Positions 43,810 through 52,838 of a stretch of DNA of 64,000 nt are shown in pieces. Numbering within the stretch: the stretch's first letter is position 1; every line of letters starts with the position of its first letter. A program made the position numbers and the translations under genes. Source of the DNA: Clostridia bacterium (GTDB lineage Bacteria; Bacillota; Clostridia; Christensenellales; Borkfalkiaceae); NCBI GenBank assembly GCA_017467275.1, contig JAFTSN010000027.1, positions 103,204-167,203 of the forward strand. Reading direction: 5' to 3'. The notes beneath the pieces are model-generated. The model made no database searches and was not told where the DNA came from. It saw nothing but the letters and a program-made list of their open reading frames with translations.

Positions 43810-43819
43810 TTTTAGCTAC

Positions 43820-44527
43820 CTACAAGCCACAATAACTCAAAAATTCTTCAAATCCGTTAAATTGCGGTTCCGTGTTTTTAAAAGCGTCTAAACATTTATC
43901 ATAATGTCCTGAATCACGAAGCACCGAATCTGTAATCGGATCATTATAATCATCTCGCTTCTCAAACAAGAAAACATATTCCCTTAAAATTTTTTTATTG
44001 GGTCTTTCCCCCATTCTTTCATAATAGCTTTTCGCAACAGAAACAGCCTCTTCCAACTGTCGATTTTTCCTTTTTTCATGAAATTCTTCTATGGACATAA
44101 TTCGTTTTGCTGGTACCCCAACATATACAGAATTAGACTCACAATCCTTTGTAACAACACTATTTGCACCGATAATAACGTTTTCTCCTATTGTCACATT
44201 CCTCATAATTGTCACGTTTCTAGCAATGAATACATTGTTTTTAATTGTTACTTTCCCCACGGCACCTGTAATAATCCCATCCAATCCACTGCTGACGCAC
44301 CAAGAAAAATCATGAGTTAATATTGTCGCCCCCGATAAAATTTTTACATTATCACCTATCTCGAGCATATGAGGATTTTGTTCGTCGATATTTGTTTTAT
44401 AAGGAGAATAAATAACAACATCTCTCCCTATTTTTACACCAATTTTTTTCAAATGCTTAATATACGTGCGTGAATCCGTTTTTCCTTTCAAAAAAATTCG
44501 GCCAAATAAATTAAATAAGCCTCTCAC
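43820..44527 (-). CDS. Hexapeptide-repeat acyltransferase
   Basis: 235 residues. Repeats MLEIGDNVKILSGATILTHD, FIARNVTIMRNVTIGENVIIGANSVVTKD in parts, and SVYVGVPAKRIM give a left-handed beta-helix acetyltransferase of the maltose/galactoside family. It then continues with about 70 helical residues not usual in the family (ending EFLSYCGL). Likely O- or N-acetylation of a polymer sugar. Confidence 0.86.
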   Translation of the reverse strand: MRGLFNLFGRIFLKGKTDSRTYIKHLKKIGVKIGRDVVIYSPYKTNIDEQNPHMLEIGDNVKILSGATILTHDFSWCVSSGLDGIITGAVGKVTIKNNVFIARNVTIMRNVTIGENVIIGANSVVTKDCESNSVYVGVPAKRIMSIEEFHEKRKNRQLEEAVSVAKSYYERMGERPNKKILREYVFLFEKRDDYNDPITDSVLRDSGHYDKCLDAFKNTEPQFNGFEEFLSYCGL

Positions 44528-44569
44528 ATTCTTTATCCCCTCTTTTCATTATTCAATTAAAACTTCGTC

Positions 44570-45709
44570 CTAACAATCCTTTCTTTTATAAACTTCTATC
44601 GTCCGCTCCGTCACGTCCTCCCAGCGGAAGGGCAAAACGGGCGCAACGTGAGTCTTTAACTCCGCTTTCAACAGCGCTTCTATTTTCGCCTCGAGATCCG
44701 CCTCGTCTCCGTGCTTAAACGTATACGCGCACCGCCCGTTCTCATTCGCCGCGGCGGCAACCTCCGCATTTTCCTCGATATCGCTCACAAGACAGATATT
44801 CCCGTAAGAAAGCGCCTCCAAAAAGGACATCGGCATCCCTTCTAAATCGCTTGGCAGAACGTATAAATACGCCCCCGAATACAGCTCCTTAAGCGTCTTC
44901 CCCTCGACGAAACCCGTCATTAAAACGGACGGATCCCCCTCGCAGCTCTTGGCGATTCCCTCGTAATACTCAGCTGAATGAGACGCCCCGCCCGCAATCA
45001 CGAGCTTTTTATCGGTAACACCTCTTTCCACAAGCCGTTTCCACGCATTGACAAGATAATGCAAACCCTTTTCAGGCACGATCCTCGCGAGAAACAAAAC
45101 GTAGGAATCTCTTTCAAGCCCCCACTTATCGCGAATAATCTCCGCGGGCAAACACTCTGGCTCGCGCACCCCATTGGGAATAAACACCGTCTCGCGGTTA
45201 TACGTCTCTTTGAAATACTTCCGATTATTTTCAGACAAAACGATAATCTCATCTGCGTACTTAACCGCATTCCGTTCGCCTTTTTTAAGAATCTTCGTTG
45301 CAAAGCCGCCCCATTTCCCGCGTTGCCAATCAAGTCCGTGTATTGTCACAACCAGCTTAAACTTTCTTTTCTTTTTCGGCAACAATCCAAGGAAAAAGCA
45401 GGGCCCCTCGGCGTGATAATGCAAAACGTCCAACTTGCCTTTTCTGGCAAGCCGCCGAGCTTTAAGCGTCGCGAAAAAGGCATACACAATCGCGTCAAGC
45501 GACCGCTTATCGACCGTAAAGACCTCCTCCACGCGACACCCCGCAAACTCCGTGCGCTTCCTTTCGCCCTTTGCCCGCTTACGCTTACGGTTATACAGCG
45601 TGACCTCGTGCCCCGCCGCCGTCATTCGCGTCGCAAGCTCTTCAACGACGATCTCGATCCCGCCCTCGCGAGAGGGAACGACTTTATGTCCGATCATTGC
45701 AATTTTCAT
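44570..45709 (-). CDS. GT4 family glycosyltransferase
   Basis: 379 residues, GT-B fold. GGIEIVVEELATRM near the start, VLFLARIVPEKGLHYLV, and the donor site PSDLEGMPMSFLEALSYGN with the E-x7-E motif. It retains the higher GC of the flanks, unlike the genes just downstream in the operon, so the AT-rich block begins after it. Probably adds the second sugar. Confidence 0.92.
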   Translation of the reverse strand: MKIAMIGHKVVPSREGGIEIVVEELATRMTAAGHEVTLYNRKRKRAKGERKRTEFAGCRVEEVFTVDKRSLDAIVYAFFATLKARRLARKGKLDVLHYHAEGPCFFLGLLPKKKRKFKLVVTIHGLDWQRGKWGGFATKILKKGERNAVKYADEIIVLSENNRKYFKETYNRETVFIPNGVREPECLPAEIIRDKWGLERDSYVLFLARIVPEKGLHYLVNAWKRLVERGVTDKKLVIAGGASHSAEYYEGIAKSCEGDPSVLMTGFVEGKTLKELYSGAYLYVLPSDLEGMPMSFLEALSYGNICLVSDIEENAEVAAAANENGRCAYTFKHGDEADLEAKIEALLKAELKTHVAPVLPFRWEDVTERTIEVYKRKDC

Positions 45710-45747
45710 AAATCCCTCCGCTTAAGCCTTACTAAATACAAAACCCC

Positions 45748-46698
45748 TCACTCGCCCGAACGGTCGAAAAGCACCATAAACGCGCCCTTGAAAATAATTT
45801 TCATATCCAAACCGAAACTGCGCTTTTCTATGTATTCGAGATCGAGCTTCACCCACTCGTCAAAGGAGAGCGCGTTGCGGTTTTTCTGAATCTGCCAAAG
45901 ACAGAGCAAGCCGCCCTTGATCTCCAACCGTTTCATTTGCTCCTCGGTGTAATTTTCCACCTCGCAAGGGATAGGCGGTCTGGGTCCGACAACGCTCATC
46001 GTGCCGTTGATGATATTGAGAAGCTGCAAGGTCTCGTCGAGCGAGGACTTTCTCAAAAACCGTCCGAACCTCGTAATTCTCGGGTCGTTCTTAATCTTAA
46101 ACGCAGGCCCGTCCGCCTCGTTGAGCCCCTTATCAATAAGGTCCTGCTTCATCTTTTCCGCATTCACACACATCGTGCGGATCTTGAAAAACCGAAACTC
46201 TTTCCCGTTCTTTCCAACGCGTTTAGAAACGTAAACGGGATTGTGAAAATCCTCAAAAAATTTAATCAAAAGACAGAGTAGAATTATAGGCGAAAGCACG
46301 ATAAACAACAGCCCCGCGGATAAAATATCGAACGCCCGCTTAAAAAACAGATACGCTCCGAGCTTAAACCCGCCCTTTTTCTTCTTTTTTCCGCCGACAG
46401 CTTGCCCACTGGCGCCGACTGCGCCAATCTCGAGCGCTCCCACGCCCGCATTCACGCCACCGATCACAGCCGCACTCGCCTGCGCAACCGCAAGCTCCTC
46501 CTCCGTCGCGCTCATCGCCGCATTCATCTCTTTGCTCTCGTCGGCTGACTTCGTCCCGTTTTCTCCCGACAACGTAGAAACGACCTCTCCCGCAGAGGAA
46601 GAAGCCTCTTTTTCTGTCGATTGCGTTTTCTTTTCAGCTACGTTGCCGTTTTCTGTTTCCGTCATTTGTTCCGATGCCACACCAAAACCCCTGTTCAC
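45748..46698 (-). CDS. Polyprenyl-phosphate sugar-1-phosphate transferase (initiating enzyme)
   Basis: 316 residues. The C-terminal 200 residues are a bacterial sugar transferase: KRAFDILSAGLLFIVLSPII (membrane segment), KIRTMCVNAE, SLDETLQLLNIINGTMSVVGPRPP. About 105 N-terminal residues are low-complexity, rich in Ser, Glu, Ala and Gly, ending GGKKKKKGGF. The start is a GTG with no good ribosome site; ATG 11 codons in is possible. It should start repeat-unit assembly and is the first gene of the operon. Confidence 0.9.
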   Translation of the reverse strand: MNRGFGVASEQMTETENGNVAEKKTQSTEKEASSSAGEVVSTLSGENGTKSADESKEMNAAMSATEEELAVAQASAAVIGGVNAGVGALEIGAVGASGQAVGGKKKKKGGFKLGAYLFFKRAFDILSAGLLFIVLSPIILLCLLIKFFEDFHNPVYVSKRVGKNGKEFRFFKIRTMCVNAEKMKQDLIDKGLNEADGPAFKIKNDPRITRFGRFLRKSSLDETLQLLNIINGTMSVVGPRPPIPCEVENYTEEQMKRLEIKGGLLCLWQIQKNRNALSFDEWVKLDLEYIEKRSFGLDMKIIFKGAFMVLFDRSGE

Positions 46699-46832
46699 AC
46701 CCTAAAACCTTAGCCAAGTCAATCTAAACCAGCCCCGAAATCTCGGGATAAATTTAGGTTTTTTTGCTTTATTACTACACGCGCGCAACGCACACGTGTT
46801 TTTATTATATCACAAAAGTCCTCGCTTGTCAA
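46699..46832 (-). promoter_or_regulatory. Promoter and leader of the polysaccharide operon
   Basis: TTGACA (46832-46827), 17-nt spacer, TATAAT (46809-46804). The leader of about 100 nt has a CCCGA-GATT-TCGGG hairpin flanked by CTAAA/TTTAG. The rest of the interval up to 47084 holds the hpt terminator and otherwise AT-rich sequence without a credible gene. Confidence 0.8.
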
Positions 46833-46995
46833 TGATATTCCACTAAACAAAACAAGAAATTCCTCGACGAATATTTGTATAAAAATAAATAATTTAATGT
46901 ATATTTATCGCGTATATTTATTCAAATATACAATAAAATGCATATCAACGCCCCTGAAAACGGACTTTTTTAAACGATTTAACACAAACAAAATA

Positions 46996-47026
46996 CCCGA
47001 AATGTTCCTTTCAGAAACATTTCGGG
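46996..47026 (-). terminator. Terminator downstream of hpt
   Basis: 11-bp stem CCCGAAATGTT/AACATTTCGGG followed on the minus strand by TATTTTGTTTG. Confidence 0.6.
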
Positions 47027-47084
47027 CTCAGAATACTTATTATTCTTCGCGTCAAGCTTATAAGGAAAGCCACTACTTTCTCGT

Positions 47085-47630
47085 TTAATTTTCGTAGACC
47101 TCTCTTTTGAGCACGCCGACGTAAGGCAAATTCCTATACTCCTCGGCATAGTCCAAACCGTAGCCGATCACAAACTCGTCCTCGATCGTAAAGCAGGTAT
47201 ACTCGGGCTCCATGGGCACCTCACGCCGTTCGGGCTTATCCAAAAGAGTTACAATATTGACGCTCGCGGGAGCGCGCGCAATCAAAAGGGCTTTAAGCTT
47301 ATAGAGGGTATTTCCCGAATCGATGATATCCTCGACGATAAGAACGTCCCGTCCTGCGATATCTGTGGTCAGGTCCTTGTTGATCTTGAGGTTTCCCGTG
47401 GACTTACTGCCCGAGCCGTAGGAAGAGACCGCCATAAAATCGATCTCGATGGGAGTCTGCATATTCCTGATCAGATCGGAAAAGAAAATCACGCTCCCCT
47501 TGAGGATACAAACAACCAACGGCCGCCTGCCCTCATACAGCCGATCAAGCTGCGCGGCAACCGCCTTAACCCTCGCTTGGAGCTCCTCCTCGCCAATCAT
47601 GATCCGTTCAACGTCCTTGTGCAATTCCAT
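47085..47630 (-). CDS. hpt: Hypoxanthine phosphoribosyltransferase
   Basis: 181 residues. IGEEELQARVKAVAAQL start, PRPP loop DVLIVEDIIDSGNTL, and a C-terminal FVIGYGLDYAEEYRNLPYVG. It salvages hypoxanthine and guanine. It follows tilS with a 28-nt gap, the conserved Firmicute tilS-hpt pair; ftsH is not next. GAAGGAG precedes the ATG. Confidence 0.96.
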   Translation of the reverse strand: MELHKDVERIMIGEEELQARVKAVAAQLDRLYEGRRPLVVCILKGSVIFFSDLIRNMQTPIEIDFMAVSSYGSGSKSTGNLKINKDLTTDIAGRDVLIVEDIIDSGNTLYKLKALLIARAPASVNIVTLLDKPERREVPMEPEYTCFTIEDEFVIGYGLDYAEEYRNLPYVGVLKREVYEN

Positions 47631-47658
47631 GAAAATTCTCCTTCGTGTTTCTTTGGTA

Positions 47659-49023
47659 TCAATCTATCGGGTTCACCCGAATATATCCAATCCTTTGCGT
47701 CTCAACCGTCACTTTAATCTGCTCTCCGATCTCGACCCCGCAGACGGCAAAAACCTCCCCGCCGTCCTTTTCTGCGACAATCGGCAATAGCCCCCTGATC
47801 GCCTGCGGAATCTTCCGATCGATCAAATACTTTTTTAAGCTCTTACTCCCGCCGCCGAATTTCTCAAACCTGTCCCCCGCCCGCGCATAGCGCAAAACGG
47901 CGTTTTCGGGCACGCTGTCCCAATCAAATCGGAGCGTTCTTCGGGGAATCCCCCCGTCTATTCTTTGCTCTTCGCCAAAGACATGCCCCTCGCGTTCCAC
48001 AATGATCTCAACCATGCCCCCCGCGAATGCCCCCTCGCCAAACGGTACCCCGCCTAAGAAAGAATCTTCCTTTTCTCCGCTTTTTTCACCCGACGGCGTT
48101 AAAAACCCGATTCCGTCGTACTCGCGAACGGCAACGATTCCATAGGGCAAGCTGATTCTGCTTCCCACTTGCAACGCCTGCAACAAAAACACGCTTTCAA
48201 GATGCGCCGCCGTGTAATCCTTCTCCAAGCCCAGCCCTTTTAAAACCGTGAGAACCGCCCGACGAAAAAGAGCGCGCTCCTTGGAAAATACAACCAAAAA
48301 TCCGCTATCGCCAGCCTCTCTCTTTTCCCGTTGACGGACCAACGCGCCGCTCAAGCGTTGCAAGAGCCCGTCGTCCTCCGACGCGAGAGACGCAAACCGC
48401 ACGAGATTCCTCGCCGCCCCCGGCACCGCCTCTTCAAGCATAGGCAAGACGCCGAGCCGCAATTTATTGCGCGTATATTCAACCGAAAAATTCGTTTTGT
48501 CCTCGCAAAACGCCGCGCCCCGTTCCTCCAAAAACCGCAAAATCTCGGCTTTCGACCAAGAAAGAATGGGACGTAAAATAAACCCGTCGCGCTCCGTCAT
48601 GCCTTTGACGCCCGCAAGCGCCGTTCCCCGCGCCAGCCGAAACAAATCCGTTTCCGCCTCGTCCTCTCTGTGGTGCGCCGTCGCAATAAAATCGGCGTCT
48701 CCTCTTTCCGTCAGTGCACGAAAGGATCGTTGCCGAAAGCCGCGCGCCGCCGTTTCCAAGCTCTCCCCCGCGCTTTCCGCAAGCGCAACGCAATCCTCGT
48801 CAAACCGAAAAAACGTCACCCCGAGCCGCAGGCAAAGCTCCTCGCAAAACGCCGCGTCTGCCAAGCTATCCGCCCCTCGAATACCGTGCTGACAATGCAC
48901 AGCAGACAGAATAAACCCGTCGGCATCTACCCGTTCCTTCAGGAAATACAAAAGGCAAACGGAATCCGCCCCGCCCGATAACGCGACGCAGATTCTCTTT
49001 CCTTTCAACTCCCCGAAATCCAT
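47659..49023 (-). CDS. tilS: tRNA(Ile)-lysidine synthetase
   Basis: 454 residues. The PP-loop SGGADS begins at about residue 16 and is followed by HCQHGIRGADSLADAAF and TAHHREDEAET, then C-terminal TilS domains with RFEKFGGGSKSLKKYLIDRKIP. It converts C34 of tRNA-Ile(CAU) to lysidine so that AUA is read correctly. Adjacent to hpt. Confidence 0.94.
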   Translation of the reverse strand: MDFGELKGKRICVALSGGADSVCLLYFLKERVDADGFILSAVHCQHGIRGADSLADAAFCEELCLRLGVTFFRFDEDCVALAESAGESLETAARGFRQRSFRALTERGDADFIATAHHREDEAETDLFRLARGTALAGVKGMTERDGFILRPILSWSKAEILRFLEERGAAFCEDKTNFSVEYTRNKLRLGVLPMLEEAVPGAARNLVRFASLASEDDGLLQRLSGALVRQREKREAGDSGFLVVFSKERALFRRAVLTVLKGLGLEKDYTAAHLESVFLLQALQVGSRISLPYGIVAVREYDGIGFLTPSGEKSGEKEDSFLGGVPFGEGAFAGGMVEIIVEREGHVFGEEQRIDGGIPRRTLRFDWDSVPENAVLRYARAGDRFEKFGGGSKSLKKYLIDRKIPQAIRGLLPIVAEKDGGEVFAVCGVEIGEQIKVTVETQRIGYIRVNPID

Positions 49024-49055
49024 ATTGCGGAACCTCTTGCTTTACTAATCGCCGA

Positions 49056-49694
49056 TTACAGACCGTTTTTAAGTCTCCCCGCCAAAAAGGCGAGAGAGGA
49101 GGACAGATCCTCATTCTTAATAATCACGCCCGCAGGGGCTTTCAATGCGGCGGGCGCAAAATTCCAAACCGCTTTAATCCCCGCCGCCACGAGACGATCA
49201 AGGGTCTCCTGTGCAACCTCCTTGGGCGCCGTGATAATTCCAATATTCACCTTCTTTCGCGCGATATACGCCTCGAGCTCCTCCAAGGGATAAATCCTCT
49301 TTCCTGCGATCTTGACGCCCGCAAGCTTAGGCTCGGGATCAAACGCAGCCAAAATATTCAGCCCGTTATTTTTGAAACCCTCGTAGCCCAAAAACGCCTT
49401 CCCGAGGCTCCCCGCCCCGACAATCACCGCGTCACAAAGATTATCGTAACCCAAAAACCGCTCGATATCGCGAATGAGCCTCGTCAGCTCAAATCCGATT
49501 TTGGGCTTTCCGGGAACACTCGAAACAACGGACAAATCCTTCCTCACCAGCACCGCCGAAACGGGAATATTTTGTGCGATCAAAGACGAAGAAACGTACT
49601 TCGCCCCCCGCAAGCTCTCCTCCTGCAAAAAGCGGAGATATAGCGGCATACGCTCGATCGTAGCTTTAGAAATTTCCCCCAACTGTTTTTTCAT
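49056..49694 (-). CDS. rex: Redox-sensing transcriptional repressor Rex
   Basis: 212 residues. The N-terminal winged helix (about 1-80, with SKATIERMPLYLRFL and VSSSLIAQNI) is followed by a Rossmann NAD(H) domain with VIVGAGSLGKAFLGY. Rex represses fermentation and respiration genes when the NADH/NAD ratio is low. Its start overlaps the ttcA-like stop by 4 nt. No clear Rex operator was found beside it. Confidence 0.94.
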   Translation of the reverse strand: MKKQLGEISKATIERMPLYLRFLQEESLRGAKYVSSSLIAQNIPVSAVLVRKDLSVVSSVPGKPKIGFELTRLIRDIERFLGYDNLCDAVIVGAGSLGKAFLGYEGFKNNGLNILAAFDPEPKLAGVKIAGKRIYPLEELEAYIARKKVNIGIITAPKEVAQETLDRLVAAGIKAVWNFAPAALKAPAGVIIKNEDLSSSLAFLAGRLKNGL

Positions 49695-50566
49695 TCCGTC
49701 TGCTCCTCACTTTCCTTGGCGTCCAGCCTCTCCAAGTAAAAATGCTCCACGCCCTCCTTTTTATATCCGACGAGCGTATCCAGCTGCACGTTATGTATGC
49801 TCTGAAAGATACAGCTCTCCACGTTCGGATTCTCCCTTTTCAGCTCTGCAATCAGCTCCTTGACCCGCTTGCGCGCAGAAAAGACGGGCGCCACCTCTCT
49901 CGTACTCTCCTCGGTAAACCGACAGGCGCACGCAATAAATTCCAAGCCGTTGTGGTTTTTCCAACGGACAATATCCTCCTCCAACACGCAATAAAGGGGG
50001 CGAATGAGCTCCATCCCCTCAAAATTCGTGCTTTTGAGCCGCGGCAGCATCCCCTGAATTTGTCCACCGTAGAGCATACCCATAACCGTCGTTTCAATGA
50101 CGTCGCTCTTATGATGCCCCAGCGCGATCTTATTACAGCCGAGCTCCTTTGCCTTGGCATATAAATGCCCTCTGCGCATTCTCGCGCAAAGATAACAGGG
50201 CGAGCCCTCGCCGAGCGCCTTGGCATTATCTGCCGCCGCAAAAATATCGCTTTCAAAGACCTCGATCGGCACTCTTAAAAGCGCGGCGTTCTCCTCAATC
50301 CTCGCGCGGTTTTCCTGATTATACCCGGGGTCCATCACAAGAAACACGAGCTCGAAGGGCACCTCGGAATGTCTTTGAAGCTCCTGCATGAGCTTGGCGA
50401 GCAGCATACTGTCTTTCCCTCCCGAAATGCAGACGGCGATCTTATCCCCCGCCTGAACAAGCCCATACTTTTTCACAGCAAGCACAAAAGGCGACCAAAT
50501 CGTTTTCCGATAGGTCGTGATGATCGAGCGTTCGATCTCTTGCCATCTTTCAAGCCGTTTAGCCAC
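49691..50566 (-). CDS. PP-loop tRNA 2-thiolation protein (TtcA/TtuA-like)
   Basis: 291 residues. PP-loop CISGGKDSMLLAKL, then the CYLCARMRRGHLY motif (CxxC) and a later Cys in ACRFTEES, which together would hold the iron-sulfur cluster of TtcA. TtcA makes 2-thiocytidine at position 32 of tRNA; assignment between TtcA and close relatives rests on these motifs. Co-transcribed with rex. TTGACT/TATAAT lies upstream with a wide 19-nt spacer. Confidence 0.85.
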   Translation of the reverse strand: MAKRLERWQEIERSIITTYRKTIWSPFVLAVKKYGLVQAGDKIAVCISGGKDSMLLAKLMQELQRHSEVPFELVFLVMDPGYNQENRARIEENAALLRVPIEVFESDIFAAADNAKALGEGSPCYLCARMRRGHLYAKAKELGCNKIALGHHKSDVIETTVMGMLYGGQIQGMLPRLKSTNFEGMELIRPLYCVLEEDIVRWKNHNGLEFIACACRFTEESTREVAPVFSARKRVKELIAELKRENPNVESCIFQSIHNVQLDTLVGYKKEGVEHFYLERLDAKESEEQTE

Positions 50567-50643
50567 CGCGCACCGCCTTTCAACCGCAACGCGGAGCCCC
50601 GCGCCCTTATTGAAAACCCTTTAAAAAGAGCCTCGACTATGCC

Positions 50644-50674
50644 ATTATACCACACCCGCCCCCGCCCCAGTCAA
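50644..50674 (-). promoter_or_regulatory. Promoter of the ttcA-like/rex transcript
   Basis: TTGACT (50674-50669), 19-nt spacer, TATAAT (50649-50644). The long spacer predicts weaker or regulated activity. Confidence 0.5.
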
Positions 50675-50689
50675 GTTTTTTACCAAAGT

Positions 50690-50724
50690 AAAAAGCGCGG
50701 AAAGCCCTTTAATTGCTTCCGCGC
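50690..50724 (-). terminator. Terminator of the RecD-like gene
   Basis: Minus-strand GCGCGGAA...TTCCGCGC stem followed by TTTTTAC. Between it and the gene stop (50725-50867) is a TCGGTATGC-GCTTT-GCATACCGA hairpin (50773-50795) and no gene. Confidence 0.7.
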
Positions 50725-50867
50725 CCCTTCTTCTTCCCTTTGCGTTATGCGATTTCCACCGTTTCGCCCCGCGATTCGGTATGCGCTTTGCATACCGAGC
50801 AGAGCCGTAGCCGTAGTTACTCCCTCCATAAACCGTAAGCGAGCACCCACGAAAACATGAGTCTATT

Positions 50868-52121
50868 TTATCGTATAATCAAAAGCCGTTCCCGCGCCCG
50901 CGTAATCGCCGTATACAGCCAGCGGCTCTTCTCCTCGCCAAACGCCCACGATTCGTCGAACACCACCACAAAATCGAACTCCGAGCCCTGCGCCTTATGG
51001 CAAGTGATCGCGTAGGCGAATTCAAAACGGCAAATGGGTTCATCATCAACCGCTTTCAGCCGCCTTAAAAGCGCGTAATTGCGCTCGTGCACCACCGAGC
51101 CGTCAACAAGCCTCACCGCCCGATCGCCGTAGTAATGCGCGTATTGCCCCTCATAAAATATTCCGAGGTCAAACGGCACGCGCACGCTCCTATCCAAAAA
51201 ATCCGCCGTAAAATCCATCTGCCCGAGCATATCGAAGCCCTCGGAAACGTTCTCCGCCCGCCCGATCACGCCGTTCACAAGGAAAAACTTCCCCTCCTTG
51301 TCGAGCGGTCGCTCTCTGTCGTTCAGCGTGCAAATCACCTTTTCCCCGTCTACAGGCAACAGCGCCTCCTCGGGGATCTCCCTATAGCGGCGAATTTCAC
51401 TGTTGAGCGCATTTCTCGTCCGATTGGTCCCGCAAATGATCTGATCAGCTTTTAAAAAGATGCGCTTTCGGTCCTCTTTCGTTAAAGCGTGCCGCCCGAT
51501 CACGCACACCTTGTCGTCGTAATTCCCATAAGGAATAGGCTTTCCCTCTCTTGCAAGCGTGGCAATTTTAACGATCGGATTATCCGCGGCTTGGCGAACG
51601 ATCTCCGTCAGTGCATAATCGGGATTTTCTAGCAGCCTCGAATTGCCGTTGACGGGCGGGAGCTGTGCGCTATCCCCCGAAAACAGGCACTTGACCCCGA
51701 AGCTCAACAGATCGCGCAAAACGTCCTCGCCGATCATCGACGCCTCGTCCACCACGATCAAGCGAATTTTTTCGTCGATCTTCTCCTTCTTGACGAAAGA
51801 AAGGGTTTGCCTCTCGATAATTTCACCGTTTTCGTCCACGTCGAAATCGTCCTCGTTCAAAGTATAGATCAAGCTATGCAACGTGCCTGCGGGCGTACCC
51901 CGTTTCACAAGCACGCTCGCCGCCTTCCCCGTGGGTGTGACGAACACCGCCTCCTTCCCCGCCTTTAAATGAAGCACGTCTTGAACGACCCGATTGATGA
52001 GAAAGGTTTTTCCCGTCCCCGCATATCCCGACAGCACGAAAATTTGGTTCTCCGTGTTGAAGAACCATTCTTCGATCATTCTTTCGGCATTTTGTTGATC
52101 ATTCGTGAGCAAATCTTCCAT
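50868..52121 (-). CDS. RecD-like ATP-dependent DNA helicase
   Basis: 417 residues from ATG 52121. Walker A SGYAGTGKTFLI, Walker B LIVVDEASMIGE, Q/GD motif FSGDSAQLPPV, and the C-terminal superfamily-1 motifs ITCHKAQGSEFDFVVV and WLYTAITRARERLLI. It is shorter than RecD2 and lacks its N-terminal extension. Likely a 5'-3' repair helicase. The longer frame to 52223 is rejected, as it runs through a promoter whose -10 ends 6 nt before this ATG (leaderless). Confidence 0.87.
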   Translation of the reverse strand: MEDLLTNDQQNAERMIEEWFFNTENQIFVLSGYAGTGKTFLINRVVQDVLHLKAGKEAVFVTPTGKAASVLVKRGTPAGTLHSLIYTLNEDDFDVDENGEIIERQTLSFVKKEKIDEKIRLIVVDEASMIGEDVLRDLLSFGVKCLFSGDSAQLPPVNGNSRLLENPDYALTEIVRQAADNPIVKIATLAREGKPIPYGNYDDKVCVIGRHALTKEDRKRIFLKADQIICGTNRTRNALNSEIRRYREIPEEALLPVDGEKVICTLNDRERPLDKEGKFFLVNGVIGRAENVSEGFDMLGQMDFTADFLDRSVRVPFDLGIFYEGQYAHYYGDRAVRLVDGSVVHERNYALLRRLKAVDDEPICRFEFAYAITCHKAQGSEFDFVVVFDESWAFGEEKSRWLYTAITRARERLLIIR

Positions 52122-52127
52122 GGTTAT

Positions 52128-52156
52128 ATTATAGCACGTTCTCTCCCAAAAGGCAA
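52128..52156 (-). promoter_or_regulatory. Promoter placed for a leaderless RecD-like mRNA
   Basis: TTGCCT (52156-52151), 17-nt spacer, TATAAT (52133-52128), then ATAACC and ATG; no Shine-Dalgarno sequence. Confidence 0.7.
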
Positions 52157-52208
52157 CAAAAATCAAACGTTTGTTCGCTTTTATTTTAACTAAAAAAAGC
52201 GACCTGTT

Positions 52209-52247
52209 TGATCTGCACCTCAAAAGTTAGACAACCTTTGGAGGCAC
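52209..52247. mobile_element. Possible remnant of an IS3-family (IS150-like) terminal repeat
   Basis: The minus strand reads TGTCTAACTTTTGAGGTGCA followed by GATCA, resembling terminal repeats I know from IS150-group elements. No transposase frame or matching second end was seen, so it would be a solo relic. This rests on memory of the motif, not a search. Confidence 0.3.
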
Positions 52248-52330
52248 ACATCAAAACATGCCCGCTTTTGAATTTTTTAAGTGAATAGCCCGCTATGACT
52301 TACGCCATAAGGCTTTGGGTCTCTTACCCA

Positions 52331-52756
52331 TCAAATTCTCACAAAGCGCATGGAAAGCAATCGGCTTCCGATTTTTGAATAAATATACATATCCTCGTTT
52401 AAAAATTCAAAATCAAACTTTTTATTGCCGAAGTATTTCACGCCGTAAATTTGAAATTTACCGCTCTTTTTATCCTGCTTATACGCGCCCTTTGCCGTGC
52501 GTTTATGCCCCCGTTTATCCTTGGTGCTGATCTTGACCTCGCCGTTTAAGGTGAGCTCTAAACGGAAATACTCAAACGCGTCCGTCTCATTCTTCCCGCC
52601 AAAGAGGATCTCCTCGCATTCATAGGTGCCCACGTATGGCTTGGCGACGTCCTTTAAGTCCGAGCTTTCCCCGTCAAAACGGGCGTTTGCCAACAAAAAC
52701 GGCGCAAGAAAAAACGCTAAAAAAACGCTGAAAATTTTCGTTATAAACCTATTCAT
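52331..52756 (-). CDS. Small secreted protein of unknown function
   Basis: 141 residues from ATG 52756. Signal peptide about 1-25 (hydrophobic core FSVFLAFFLAPFLL, cleavage near ANA). The mature part is basic and beta-rich (LELTLNGEVKISTKDKRGHK in part) with the repeated aromatic-Gly turns of a small lipocalin- or META-like barrel. No family is assigned. No good ribosome site precedes the ATG. Confidence 0.6.
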   Translation of the reverse strand: MNRFITKIFSVFLAFFLAPFLLANARFDGESSDLKDVAKPYVGTYECEEILFGGKNETDAFEYFRLELTLNGEVKISTKDKRGHKRTAKGAYKQDKKSGKFQIYGVKYFGNKKFDFEFLNEDMYIYSKIGSRLLSMRFVRI

Positions 52757-52838
52757 AACGGAGAGTATGTGCAACGAAAACGCATTTTATGAGCTTTCTT
52801 GAACGCATACCTGCCCCCGTTCTTTGTCGAAAAAAGGG

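Noticed and set aside
46699-47084. Small genes in the polysaccharide promoter interval
   Set aside because: The 63-residue frame at 46897 has no ribosome site and overlaps the hpt terminator.
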